Shown here one piece after another: positions 34,250 through 43,800 of a DNA stretch of 54,770 bases (the first letter of the stretch is position 1; the number at the start of each line of letters is the position of its first letter). The notes beneath the pieces are model-generated. The model saw nothing but the letters and a program-made list of their open reading frames with translations, made no database searches and was not told the DNA's origin. The position numbers were made by a program, and so were the translations under genes. The DNA lies in assembly GCA_020054865.1 (NCBI GenBank), contig JAIHAR010000011.1, positions 1-54,770 on the forward strand, in the 5' to 3' direction. Source of the DNA: Deferribacteraceae bacterium. Lineage in GTDB: Bacteria > Chrysiogenota > Deferribacteres > Deferribacterales > Deferrivibrionaceae.

Positions 34250-36327
34250 AATTGTATCTCCACATTACCGAGGGTTTCTATTTTTACGTTATCCGATATT
34301 TCATTATGGGAAATAATATTCAAATTTGGAATAAATTTTTCAACAAATCTTCTGAAAGGCAATCTGATAGGGGGTGAAATAACAAGCACTGGCGGTAGCC
34401 CTTTCAAGTTGATTTCGTCAACCTTTTTCATTAATGCCGATAATATCTTCTGGCCAAATGAAGGGTCGATTACGATATCTTTACCGTCATCTGTTTGTTG
34501 TATGTTTTTGGCAAGAAACTGCTCAATTTGTGAGGCAAGGGTAAACACATAAAGCTTACCGTCAGCTGCGAGTAAACTTTCAGAAATTTGCCTTTTAAGC
34601 GCCACACGGACTTTTTCTGTCAGATAATCTACACTTTTTGATTGGGTGCCGTAAGATGCGAGCACCTCGAGGATTGTTTGCAAATTTCTGATAGATATTC
34701 TTTCTTTTAATAGATTTTGCAAAACGCGGTGTACCAGACCAAGGTCCAAAATATTTGGTACCAAATCTTCTACAAGCTTTGGATATTTTTCTTTAAGTTT
34801 GTCCAGCAAGTCCTGTGTTTCCTGTCTTCCCACCAGTTCATAGGCGTTTGATTTTATTACTTCTGTAAGATGGGTGGCAATTACCGTTGCAGGGTCTACG
34901 ATGGTATAACCTTCAATTTCTGCCCTTTCCCTTTCAGCGGCATCAACCCATTTGGCTTCAAGACCAAATGCAGGGTCTTTTGTATCAACCCCTTCTATTG
35001 TTTTTAAATCCCCGTCAGGGTTCATAACGAGCCATCTGTCAGGCAGTACAAATCCGGTGGCGACCTTTACCCCTTTTATAAGGATAGTGTAGTTGTTGGG
35101 ATCGATTTGAAGGTTATCCCTGATTCTTACCGGTGGGACTATAAACCCCATTTCAAGGGCGATTTGCCTTCTTATTGATTTTATTCTTCCAAGCAGATTT
35201 CCACCTTTGCTTTCGTCTACTAACTGAATCAGGTTAAAGCCGATTTCAAGCTCCATTGTATCCATTTCAAGCAGATCTCTTACAGCTTTTTCTTCAGGCA
35301 CCTCATCAGGCTCTTCTTCAGGCTCTTCAGCCTCTTTTTCAGCAATATCTTTCAGCGAGGATTTGGAGTAGTAAGCAATTGCAAACATTATCCCGGCAAG
35401 AATAAAAAATGATAGCTTTGGAAGCCCCGGTATTAGACCGAAAAATACAAGTATAGCACCTGTGACATAAAGTATTTTTGTGGTCTTAAACATTTCTGCC
35501 AGAAGTCTTGTGCCTAAGTCTGCTTGTTCTCCAGCTCTTGTCACAACAATACCAGCTGCAGTAGAAATGATAAGTGCAGGCATCTGGCTTACAAGTCCGT
35601 CACCGACTGTTAATATTGTAAAACGTTTTGCTGCCTCACCTACTGTCATATCAAACTGCGCAACACCTATTATAAGTCCACCAATGATATTTATCGCTGT
35701 AATTAAAAGGCCTGCAACTGCATCACCCCTTACAAACTTAGAAGCACCATCCATTGCTCCGTAAAAATCAGCCCTTTTTTGTATATCTTCCCTGAGTTTT
35801 TTTGCCTGCATTTCATCAATTATACCTGCATTAAGATCAGCATCGATACTCATTTGTTTACCAGGCATTGCATCAAGAGTAAATCTTGCCGCAACTTCAG
35901 CTACTCTGCCCGAACCTTTTGTGATAACCACAAAGTTTATAATTACAAGTATCAAAAATATGATCATACCTATGACAAAATTACCACCTACGACAAATTG
36001 GCCAAAAGACATAATAACAGCACCTGCTGCATCTTCCCCTTCGGCACCATGAAGGAGAATTCTCCTTGTGGATGCAACGTTAAGTGAAAGTCTGAAAAGG
36101 GTGGAGATAAGCAATACCGAAGGAAAAGTTGAAAAATCAAGAGGCTCTTTTATATACAGTGATACAAGAAGGATTATAAGGGCGAGTGTTATGCTCATAG
36201 TAAGAAATATGTCAAGCAATGTGGCTGGCACAGGGATAATCATTACTATAAGGATGCCTACTACCAAAAACGGCATAAATATATCGCCACTTTTAAGTTT
36301 ACTTAACACACCGGTTTCCTGAGCCAT
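34246..36327 (-). CDS. flhA: Flagellar export-gate protein FlhA
   Basis: A 693-aa inner-membrane component of the flagellar type III export apparatus. About eight membrane helices cover residues 15-320, the conserved FHIPEP-type cytoplasmic loop includes TKGSGRVAEVAARFTLDAMPGK, and an acidic linker (about 330-352) leads to the large cytoplasmic domain. Full family length. It is the first gene of the flagellar/chemotaxis operon here, with a promoter directly upstream. Confidence 0.96.
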   Translation of the reverse strand: MAQETGVLSKLKSGDIFMPFLVVGILIVMIIPVPATLLDIFLTMSITLALIILLVSLYIKEPLDFSTFPSVLLISTLFRLSLNVASTRRILLHGAEGEDAAGAVIMSFGQFVVGGNFVIGMIIFLILVIINFVVITKGSGRVAEVAARFTLDAMPGKQMSIDADLNAGIIDEMQAKKLREDIQKRADFYGAMDGASKFVRGDAVAGLLITAINIIGGLIIGVAQFDMTVGEAAKRFTILTVGDGLVSQMPALIISTAAGIVVTRAGEQADLGTRLLAEMFKTTKILYVTGAILVFFGLIPGLPKLSFFILAGIMFAIAYYSKSSLKDIAEKEAEEPEEEPDEVPEEKAVRDLLEMDTMELEIGFNLIQLVDESKGGNLLGRIKSIRRQIALEMGFIVPPVRIRDNLQIDPNNYTILIKGVKVATGFVLPDRWLVMNPDGDLKTIEGVDTKDPAFGLEAKWVDAAERERAEIEGYTIVDPATVIATHLTEVIKSNAYELVGRQETQDLLDKLKEKYPKLVEDLVPNILDLGLVHRVLQNLLKERISIRNLQTILEVLASYGTQSKSVDYLTEKVRVALKRQISESLLAADGKLYVFTLASQIEQFLAKNIQQTDDGKDIVIDPSFGQKILSALMKKVDEINLKGLPPVLVISPPIRLPFRRFVEKFIPNLNIISHNEISDNVKIETLGNVEIQL

Positions 36328-36364
36328 TTTACCTCAAATTAAAATTATTAATATACTTTTGTCT

Positions 36365-36394
36365 ATTATACACTAAAAATATTAAAAAAGTTAA
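36365..36394 (-). promoter_or_regulatory. Housekeeping-type promoter of the flhA operon
   Basis: On the minus strand TTAACT (36389-36394) and TATAAT (36365-36370) are 18 bases apart, a good sigma-70 pattern. The predicted start near 36358 gives a leader of about 30 bases before the flhA ATG. This would make flhA through at least cheA early genes that do not depend on FliA. Confidence 0.65.
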
Positions 36395-36440
36395 GCCTTT
36401 TTATTAGTTTAGTTTGATTTTAAATTTTATTACTCAATAT

Positions 36441-36454
36441 TTGACATTTATCAA
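36441..36454 (+). promoter_or_regulatory. Crp/Fnr-family (DNR/FNR-type) operator before the DUF1858 operon
   Basis: TTGAC-ATTT-ATCAA matches the TTGAT-N4-ATCAA palindrome used by FNR, DNR and NNR regulators, with one mismatch. The centre is 60 bases before the start ATG. An AT-rich -10 such as TATGTA at 36472-36477 would place the transcript start near 36485-36489 and the box near -41, the class II activator position. A Crp/Fnr-family gene lies just beyond the operon. Confidence 0.6.
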
Positions 36455-36507
36455 TTCAAAAAAAATATTTTTATGTATATTTCCCACTAAAGAGTAAGGA
36501 GGCAGAT

Positions 36508-37740
36508 ATGACAGCAGTAATTGATACAAATATTTCAATAAAAGAATTGGTTGAAAAATACCCTGAGACACTTGATATACTTGTTGCTAACGGTTTTGAA
36601 ATGTTTAAGGATGAAAATAAGTTAAATAGTGTAGGTAAAATTTTAAAGCTTGGTTCAGCCCTGAAATCAAAAGGGTTTGACGAGGAAACCTTTGTAAAAC
36701 TTTTGGAAGAGAAGGTTGAACAGGAAAGAAACGTAAGCGATGTTACGATGAAAAAGAGAGTGGCAGTGGGGGATATCAAAGTAAAAGGTTTACTCCCTTG
36801 TCCCGTAAGAATACCTCTTTTAGAAGGGTTTGACAGCTTTACAGAAAAATTTAATGAAGAAAATGGTATAAATATTACCTATAAACTTGAAGCAGCTTCA
36901 GTAGGTGCAAAGTTTCTTGAAGAAGAGATTGCAAAAGTGGAATCTGAAGATGAGCTTCCGGATATCTTTGTTTCTGCGGGCTTTGAGACATTTTTCGACA
37001 AGAGAGCCATTGGCAGATTTAAGGATAACGGGGTGTTTGTAAACCCTTATTTTGGTGAAAAATTAAATGATGATTTTAATGGAGTAGATATAGAAGACCC
37101 GAAGGGTGATTATACGATAATTAGTACTGTGCCTGCAGTATTTATGGTAAATTTGCAGGAAATCGGTGATTTAAAAGTCCCTGAAAGTTGGGCAGACCTT
37201 TTAAGTGAAGAGTATTATCAAAAAGTTGCATTGCCGGTGGGTGATTTTGACCTTTTTAATGCTATCTTGATAAGTATTTACAAAGACTTTGGATTGGAAG
37301 GTGTTGAAAAATTGGGTAAGATACTGCTCAAATCTATGCATCCAGCCCAGATGGTTAAAAATGCGGGGAAAAAAGTAGCCGAAAAACCTGTTGTAACCAT
37401 CATGCCTTACTTTTTTACAAAAATGGTAAGGGATGTGTCCACTATGAAAGTAGTTTGGCCAAAAGATGGAGCAATTATTTCTCCAATATTCATGCTTGTA
37501 AAAAAAGAAAGACTTGAGATACTCAAGCCTGTAGCAGATTTTATCTTCTCTAAAGAAGTGGGTGAAATCCTTTCCCATAAAGGGCTTTTCCCTTCACTTA
37601 ACAGTGAAGTGAAAAATATTTTGCCTGAAAATGCAAAATTTAGATGGGTTGGTTGGGAGTATATTTATGAAAACGATATTGCCGAGCTGATAAAAATGAC
37701 AAATGAAGTATTTGAAAAAAGCGCAGATGAGGTGAGATGA
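36508..37740 (+). CDS. Cytoplasmic binding-protein-like protein with DUF1858-type N-terminal domain
   Basis: A 410-aa protein without signal peptide or lipobox. Residues about 8-75 (ISIKELVEKYPETLDILVANGF) form a small helical head of the DUF1858/ScdA_N kind. Residues about 90-400 resemble a type II periplasmic binding protein of the ferric/spermidine group (VPAVFMVNLQE, VPESWADLLSEEYYQKVALP, SPIFMLVKKE). An intracellular binding-protein fold suggests sensing or carrying a small anion or metal complex inside the cell. First gene of a five-gene operon with AAGGAGG before its ATG and a Crp/Fnr box upstream. Confidence 0.7.
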   Translation: MTAVIDTNISIKELVEKYPETLDILVANGFEMFKDENKLNSVGKILKLGSALKSKGFDEETFVKLLEEKVEQERNVSDVTMKKRVAVGDIKVKGLLPCPVRIPLLEGFDSFTEKFNEENGINITYKLEAASVGAKFLEEEIAKVESEDELPDIFVSAGFETFFDKRAIGRFKDNGVFVNPYFGEKLNDDFNGVDIEDPKGDYTIISTVPAVFMVNLQEIGDLKVPESWADLLSEEYYQKVALPVGDFDLFNAILISIYKDFGLEGVEKLGKILLKSMHPAQMVKNAGKKVAEKPVVTIMPYFFTKMVRDVSTMKVVWPKDGAIISPIFMLVKKERLEILKPVADFIFSKEVGEILSHKGLFPSLNSEVKNILPENAKFRWVGWEYIYENDIAELIKMTNEVFEKSADEVR

Positions 37741-38423
37741 TGAAATTTTTAACCGTTTCAGGGCCCCCATCTTCCGGGAAAACATCGGTAATTTTAAAGA
37801 CAATAGATGCATTGAAAGAAAAGGGCTATAGGGCAGGGGTAGTAAAATTTGACTGTTTGTTGACTGACGATGATAAGCTTTATATGTCGAAAAACATACC
37901 TGTTAAAAAAGGTCTGTCCGGTGCATTGTGCCCTGACCATTTTTTTGTAAGTAACATTGAAGCTTGCGTTGAGTGGGGGCTGGAAAATAATCTTGAATTT
38001 TTGATAAGTGAAAGTGCAGGGCTTTGCAACAGATGTTCACCACATATTAAGGATATATTGGCTGTATGTGTAATTGATAATTTAAGTGGCGTAAATACTC
38101 CTAAAAAAATTGGTCCTATGTTAAAATCTGCAGATATAGTTATTATTACAAAGGGTGATATCGTTAGTCAGGCGGAAAGGGAAGTTTTTGCAAGCAGAGT
38201 AAAAAATGTGAATCCGAGTGCTACAATTATGCACGTAAATGGCATCACAGGGCAGGGTGCTTATGAGTTTGCAAGTCTTATAGAAGATACAAATGAAATA
38301 GAGACTTTGAAAGGTAAGAAATTAAGATTTTCGATGCCTTCTGCACTTTGTTCATATTGTCTTGGTGAGACAAGGATAGGGGAGTCCTATCAGATGGGCA
38401 ATGTAAGAAAGATGGAGATGTAG
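37740..38423 (+). CDS. UreG/HypB-like G3E-type GTPase with CxxC motifs
   Basis: A 228-residue P-loop GTPase. The P-loop is GPPSSGKTS (residues 8-16), ESAGLCNRCSPH (about 91-102) stands where HypB and UreG carry their Glu and metal-binding Cys/His loop, and ITKGD (about 136-140) replaces NKxD. A second CxxC occurs at CSYC near the C-terminus. HypB and UreG use GTP to insert nickel into enzymes, so a metallochaperone role is likely, though the client is unknown. ATG at 37740 chosen (GAGGTG 5 bases upstream); another ATG is 3 bases earlier. The stop of the preceding gene overlaps the start. Confidence 0.7.
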   Translation: MKFLTVSGPPSSGKTSVILKTIDALKEKGYRAGVVKFDCLLTDDDKLYMSKNIPVKKGLSGALCPDHFFVSNIEACVEWGLENNLEFLISESAGLCNRCSPHIKDILAVCVIDNLSGVNTPKKIGPMLKSADIVIITKGDIVSQAEREVFASRVKNVNPSATIMHVNGITGQGAYEFASLIEDTNEIETLKGKKLRFSMPSALCSYCLGETRIGESYQMGNVRKMEM

Positions 38424-38425
38424 TT

Positions 38426-39415
38426 ATGAGTACGATATTAAAAGAGCCTATTTCAAAGATTATAATTGAAAAACCTTACCTGTCAGACTTTTTTGAGTCT
38501 TACGGAATAACTGTTGATAAAAACGATGAGAGAGACTTGGATACCTTTTTTAATGAGTTGAGTGAAGATTTACTTGAGGATGTAGGTACAACTCTTTCAG
38601 ATTTGAAAAAGGCTTTTAATGAATATTTGTCTGCGATGGAAGAGGTGCTTGAAAATGATTTTCAGGTAGAAGAGATAACTATTATCGGAGGCTTTAATAA
38701 GTCAAATGAGCCTGAAAATTTTGAACTTACTATCAAAAAAGGTGATGTTGTTTGCATAGTAGGCCCCACAGGGTCAGGAAAAAGCAGACTTTTGGCAGAT
38801 ATTGAGTGGATGGCTCAGGGGGATACCCCTACTAAAAGAAAAGTATTAATAAATGGTGAAAAGCCTAAAAAAGAGTGGCGATTTTCTACTGAACACAAGC
38901 TTGTGGCTCAACTTTCTCAAAATATGAATTTTGTAATGGATTTGACTGTTGAAGAGTTTGTTACTCTTCACGCGGAAAGTAGGTTTATACAAGATGTTGA
39001 TGAAAAGGTTAACAGAATTATAGAAGAGGCAAACAAACTTGCAGGTGAGCAATTTACGAAAGATACTCCGGTGACGGCACTTAGCGGTGGACAGTCAAGG
39101 TCGTTAATGATTGCGGATACTGCATTTTTGAGCAAATCGCCCATAATTTTAATTGATGAAATAGAAAATGCGGGTATTGACAGGAAGAAAGCTTTAGAGC
39201 TTTTGGTAAAAGAGGAAAAAATTGTCCTTATGGCTACTCACGACCCTATATTGGCACTGATGGGTGACAAAAGGCTGATTATTAAAAATGGCGGGGTTGC
39301 CAAGATAATTGAATCGAGTGAAGAGGAGAAGGCAATATTGCCTGAGCTTGAAGCACTTGATAACAAACTTTTGGAATTAAGAAACAGGTTGAGAAATGGT
39401 GAAGTTTTAAAATAA
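38426..39415 (+). CDS. ABC-type ATPase with helical N-terminal domain, no permease partner
   Basis: A 329-aa soluble protein. Residues 1 to about 75 (PISKIIIEKPYLSDFFESYGI) form a helical head similar in pattern to that of the first operon gene. The rest is one ABC ATPase: Walker A GPTGSGKS (about 113-120), Q-loop QLSQN, signature ALSGGQSRSL, Walker B PIILIDEIENAG, H-loop ATHD. No membrane helix is present and no permease is encoded nearby, so it is unlikely to be a transporter subunit. Its client may be the GTPase and binding-protein neighbours. It starts 2 bases after the GTPase. Confidence 0.7.
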   Translation: MSTILKEPISKIIIEKPYLSDFFESYGITVDKNDERDLDTFFNELSEDLLEDVGTTLSDLKKAFNEYLSAMEEVLENDFQVEEITIIGGFNKSNEPENFELTIKKGDVVCIVGPTGSGKSRLLADIEWMAQGDTPTKRKVLINGEKPKKEWRFSTEHKLVAQLSQNMNFVMDLTVEEFVTLHAESRFIQDVDEKVNRIIEEANKLAGEQFTKDTPVTALSGGQSRSLMIADTAFLSKSPIILIDEIENAGIDRKKALELLVKEEKIVLMATHDPILALMGDKRLIIKNGGVAKIIESSEEEKAILPELEALDNKLLELRNRLRNGEVLK

Positions 39416-39440
39416 GATTAATAATATAGGAGGCTTAATT

Positions 39441-39680
39441 ATGCATGAAGGATGTATGGGAAGTTTTGAAAATGGCAAGCAAGTAGTGGATAAACTTAGG
39501 ATGATGGGGTTTAGTAATCAATATATGCCTATGCCGATGAAATTAAAATGCAGCTGCGGTGAAGAATTTGAAATGGAAACATTTGAGTCAAAATGTCCAA
39601 AGTGTAACATGGTATACGGTGTGACACCTTGTCATGCTTTTGACCCGTCAAATATTCAAGCAGCAGGAGTGGACTACTAA
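39441..39680 (+). CDS. Small zinc-ribbon-like protein
   Basis: A 79-aa protein with CSC and CPKC motifs (residues about 37-39 and 52-55) in a rubredoxin/zinc-ribbon arrangement, followed by a VTPCHAFDP segment with another Cys and His. Probably binds zinc or iron. It has a good AGGAGG ribosome-binding site and a TAAATG junction with the next gene, so it belongs to the operon. No named family recognised. Confidence 0.6.
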   Translation: MHEGCMGSFENGKQVVDKLRMMGFSNQYMPMPMKLKCSCGEEFEMETFESKCPKCNMVYGVTPCHAFDPSNIQAAGVDY

Positions 39681-39998
39681 ATGGCACTTTCCAAAGAAAA
39701 AAGGATTAAGAAAGATGCTAAAATTTTAAGAAAATTTGTGTATGTATATTGCAAAAAAAATCATCCAGATAGAGAAAAAAACTCTGACGGTTATTGTGGT
39801 GAATGCTTTGAAGTTTTAAACTATGCACTCAAGAGGGATGAAAAATGCCCTCTTGACCCAAAACCCAAATGTAAAGATTGTAAAATCCACTGTTACAAAC
39901 CTGAAATGCGTCAAAAAATCAAGGAAATAATGAAATTTAGCGGGATTTATTTTATCAAAAGGGGCAGACTTGATTGGGTATTTCATTATTTCTTTTGA
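39681..39998 (+). CDS. YgbA-type 'nitrous oxide-stimulated promoter' family protein
   Basis: A 105-aa cysteine-rich protein. KRIKKDAKILRKFVYVYCKKNH, then SDGYCGECFEVLNYALKR, then KCKDCKIHCYKPEMRQKIKEIMKFSG match the YgbA family (PF11756 type). E. coli ygbA is among the genes strongly induced by nitric oxide through NsrR. Family membership plus the Crp/Fnr-type box upstream point to nitrosative or anaerobic control of the operon. The biochemical role is unknown. Confidence 0.75.
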   Translation: MALSKEKRIKKDAKILRKFVYVYCKKNHPDREKNSDGYCGECFEVLNYALKRDEKCPLDPKPKCKDCKIHCYKPEMRQKIKEIMKFSGIYFIKRGRLDWVFHYFF

Positions 39999-40045
39999 TT
40001 GGTCGATTTTTTGCGAAGGGTTTTAAGGCTTAAGGGTATAAAAAG

Positions 40046-40693
40046 CTAATTTCCTAAAAGCTCAATCTCTTTTCCATTTACTTTTATAATATTTTCTTCG
40101 GTCAGTTTTTTTAAGAGTCTTGAAAATGTCTCAGGGGCTATCCCCAAAAGGATTGCAATATCCCCTTTGCTTGCAGGCAGTATCACCTTATTATCTTTAT
40201 TTTTATCAGCCAGTACAGTTAAATATCTAAGCAGTCTGTTTCTTGCATCACTTAATGTAAGATTTTCAACCATATTCAAAAAATATTTAATCCGTTGAGC
40301 CATCATACCTATTAATTTCATGGAAATATCCGGGTGTTCTTTTATCAATTGGTAAAGTTTTTTAGAGTTAATAGCAAGTGCGACAGAATCTACTACCGCC
40401 TCTGCAGTAACGGGGTAACGGTTTCTAAGATAAAGGAGTATCTCAGCAAATAGCTCACCTGGCTTGACAAAATGAATTATTGCTTCTTTCCCTTCGTCAT
40501 TAGTCTTGTAAAGTTTGATATGCCCTGTGGCTAAAAAATAGATATTTTCCCCTTCTTGGTCTTCAAAGAAAAATATCTCTTTTTTATCTTTTTTAACAAG
40601 TGTTGAAATGTTTTCAAGTAGTTTAAATGTCTCTTCGTCAGAGTTTCCCAAAAAGCAGTTTACAAACATTTTCAACGCACTTTTTTTATCCAT
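40046..40693 (-). CDS. Crp/Fnr-family transcription regulator (DNR-like)
   Basis: A 215-aa regulator with an N-terminal cyclic-nucleotide-like beta barrel (about 20-120; GHIKLYKTNDEGKEAIIHF, PGELFAEILL), a dimerisation helix (about 125-150) and a C-terminal helix-turn-helix (SKGDIAILLGIAPETFSRLLKKL). The recognition helix has the E..SR pattern that reads TTGA half-sites. Only one cysteine is seen near the N-terminus, so it cannot hold an FNR 4Fe-4S cluster. DNR/NNR-type haem-based NO sensing is a reasonable guess. It is convergent to the operon it may control. Confidence 0.82.
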   Translation of the reverse strand: MDKKSALKMFVNCFLGNSDEETFKLLENISTLVKKDKKEIFFFEDQEGENIYFLATGHIKLYKTNDEGKEAIIHFVKPGELFAEILLYLRNRYPVTAEAVVDSVALAINSKKLYQLIKEHPDISMKLIGMMAQRIKYFLNMVENLTLSDARNRLLRYLTVLADKNKDNKVILPASKGDIAILLGIAPETFSRLLKKLTEENIIKVNGKEIELLGN

Positions 40694-40885
40694 GTCAGGA
40701 ATATAGCATTTATTTACGAAAAATCAAATCACTTATTTAGCCCGGCAAAAATTATAAATACACTTTTTATCCCTTTAAACACATATCAATTCGTGCTAAT
40801 ATCTATATGTTAGAAAATATCTGTCTTTATTTTGGGTTATATAAGTAGCTATTTTGAATGCTTTGTATGATATGATGAGGTGATT
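40694..40885. promoter_or_regulatory. Divergent intergenic region, regulator / addA
   Basis: About 190 AT-rich bases between two divergent genes. It must hold promoters for both, but no -35/-10 pair stands out. A half-site-like ATATCAA near 40784 is too weak to call as an operator. A GATGAGG ribosome-binding site precedes the addA ATG. Confidence 0.35.
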
Positions 40886-43800
40886 ATGCTTAAACCAAGT
40901 CTTTGCACGCAGGCGTCTGCAGGCTCAGGCAAGACATATAGGCTTGCATCTCGATATATTCACCTGCTTAAACTGATTTTTAAGGGGAATATTAAGGACA
41001 ATTTCCCTGAAATTCTTAACCCCGATTCTATCGGCTCAATAGTTGCCCTTACATTCACAAATAAGGCTGCTGCTGAGATGAAAGACAGAATCATTCTTTT
41101 TTTAAAGAAACTTGCAGATATTTATCCTGACAAAGATTTTGATAAAAATAGTTTTGGTATAAAAGAAAATGAAGCAGCAAATCTACTCGTGGATATAATA
41201 AAAAATTACGGTGATTTTAATGTCACTACCCTTGATTCTTTTATGAATAAAATATTAAAAGCTTTTGCAATAGAAAAAAAGATTATGCCCGATTATGAGG
41301 TATTTTTTGAATCGGATGAAATTTTTGAGCTTGCCTTTGGAGATGTGGTTTCTAATCCCGATAACTTTATACAGCTTCTCGATTTTTTAATCAAACTTCT
41401 TGATTTGGGGCAATCCGGCGTAAATCCGGAGAAGATTATATTTGATGGGCTTAGTAAATACAAAGATATCGATATTCCTGAAAATCTGCTACTTTTTGAA
41501 AATCTATGTGAAAAGCTTGAGTTTGATAATAAAAACTTTGCTGAAATACAGTCTGAAATTGAAACTAATCTGCTTGAAAATTTTAGGTATTTTCAGGAGT
41601 TGTTTTCTGAGCATGCAGATATTTTTAATAAGACAAATATAAAAAAGTTTAAAAAATCTGACATTAATGAAATGATACAACAGCTTGGTAGATATGAAGA
41701 AATATTAACTGAAGGTTCCCTTGTCAGCCTTTATAAAGGAGGCGGTTTTCTAGATGAGGCTAAAGAGAAAGAATTTATTTCAAGACTAACTGAAAGTGTG
41801 GATTTGCTTAAGAAATATATGCTTTTGAAGAGCAGTTTTGAGACAGATGTAGTGGCACAGCAGCTGAAAAGGTTAAGGGATAAAGAGGAAGAGATTAAAC
41901 ATATCTCAAATATCGTAGATGGACAGAAGGTTGCAAAGGATGTGAGTGAGATTTTAAGTGAAAACGATATCTCTTATGCCTTTTTGAAATTGGGGGAGAA
42001 GATTTCTCACTACCTTATTGATGAATTTCAAGACACATCTAAAGAGCAGTTTGATGCGATTTTCCCTCTTATCGAAAATGCAGTATCTGAAGGGGGGACA
42101 CTATTTATCGTAGGGGATAAAAAGCAGGCCATTTACGGCTGGAGAGGCGGAGATTATACAATATTTGACGAAGCTCTCAAGAGCGATAGTCTTAGATTAG
42201 AGGAAGAATTTACTGACACAAATTATCGCTCCGCAAAAAATATTGTAAATTTTAACAATTTTACATTTAACACTTCAAATCTTTTAAATGCAAACTTGCT
42301 GGGGATTTTTGAAGATGATTTGGGAAAGGATTTTAAAATTTTGATGATGGATGCAATAGAAGGTATTTACGGGGCTTCAGAGCAAAAGTATAAAAATGAA
42401 AATGATGGTTATCTGGAAATTATTTTGCAAAATGTGGCTGATAATGACGAGTCAGAAGATTTTCATCGAGATGAATTTGTTGATACCCTTAAAAAAGTAA
42501 TTAATGATTACAAGGTGCCCCCATCAGATATAATGATTCTTTTAAGAAAAAAGGGTGATATAGACTTGGTTGTTTCCTGGATGAGGGAATATTTTGAAGA
42601 GCTTCCCTTTGTGACGGAAGATTCAATGAGAGTATCATCTAATTTTGAAATTAAAAAATTGCTCTTTATCGCAAATGTCATGACTATGCCCGAAAATCAG
42701 GATTTTGATAAAATATTCAGTGAATTAAAAGTAGATAAAGAGACGTTTGATAATATAAAAAGTGAGATTGCATTTTTATCCCCTTATGAAATTTTTTGCA
42801 AAATTATTTCTGCCGATATTCTTAATTATAATGACAATAAAGTTTATTTTGAAAGATTCTTGGAAGAGGTTTTAAAAATCTCTGATAAACATAAAACTTT
42901 GGAAGATGTATTAGAATATTTTAATAAAAAGAAGGATATTACAATAAGCCTCAACGAAAATATAGAAGCTGTTAAAATAATGACAATTCACAAGTCAAAG
43001 GGGCTTGAAAGTCACACTGTCATAATCCCTTTTTACGATTGGAAACTTTACGATAAAGGGAAGCTAAAAGATGTATATCATGCCGTAAATATTGAAGAGT
43101 TTACAGGTGAGCCTGATTACTTGCTGATAAAGCTTACTAAGACGAGGGATTTTTTAAAAGATGGTAGAGATAAGTATTTTGAAAAGTTTAAAAATGAAAT
43201 CGTTGAAAATTTAAATCTTATGTATGTTGCAAACACAAGAGCGAGGGAAAATCTTTTTATTATTGGGCAGTATAAAAAGGATATTCAGGAAAATAGATAC
43301 GGCAGACAAATATCGGCTTCCGATTTACTGCATATGATACTTGAAAATTCAGAATATGGTAGCAAGTCTGAGAAAACTTGTAATGAAAGATATATTGTAG
43401 GCGAAATGAAAAAATGCTCTAAAATTAAATATGAAGAAAAACCTGTAGAAGATGATAAAGTTGAGATAAATGCAAATTTTAGAGGGCACCTTAAAATATA
43501 TGAAAAGGAAACATATCTTAATTTTGAAAAAAGGGAGAGACTAAAAGGTGAGCTGTTTCACTTAGGGATGTCTTTTCTTGGTAAAGCAGATTTTGAAAAA
43601 GATTTAAAATCAATAATAAATAATGCTTATTTTAGAGCAGTAAATTTAATGAGATATTCAGATGAAGATGTCAAACCATTAATGATGAAGGCGGTGTTAG
43701 ACTTGAGGAAATATTTTGAAGATATAGATGCCTTTTGGAATGAAAAAGAGTTTGTGGACAGATATGGAAATATTATGCGTCTTGACCGTGTGATAAAAAA

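Noticed and set aside
34437-34444. GCCGATAA on the plus strand inside flhA
   Set aside because: No -35 at the right spacing, antisense to flhA, and no gene downstream on that strand.
40000-40045. Hairpin terminator between the YgbA gene and the convergent regulator
   Set aside because: Only a short AT-rich TTAAGGCTTAA repeat is present, without a stable stem followed by a T-run on either strand.
40046-40693. Regulator as a true FNR oxygen sensor
   Set aside because: The N-terminus has a single cysteine instead of the four needed for a 4Fe-4S cluster.
40775-40790. ATATCAA half-site in the divergent region upstream of the Crp/Fnr gene as an autoregulatory box
   Set aside because: Only one half-site matches; the other half (TAAAC) is too far from TTGAT.
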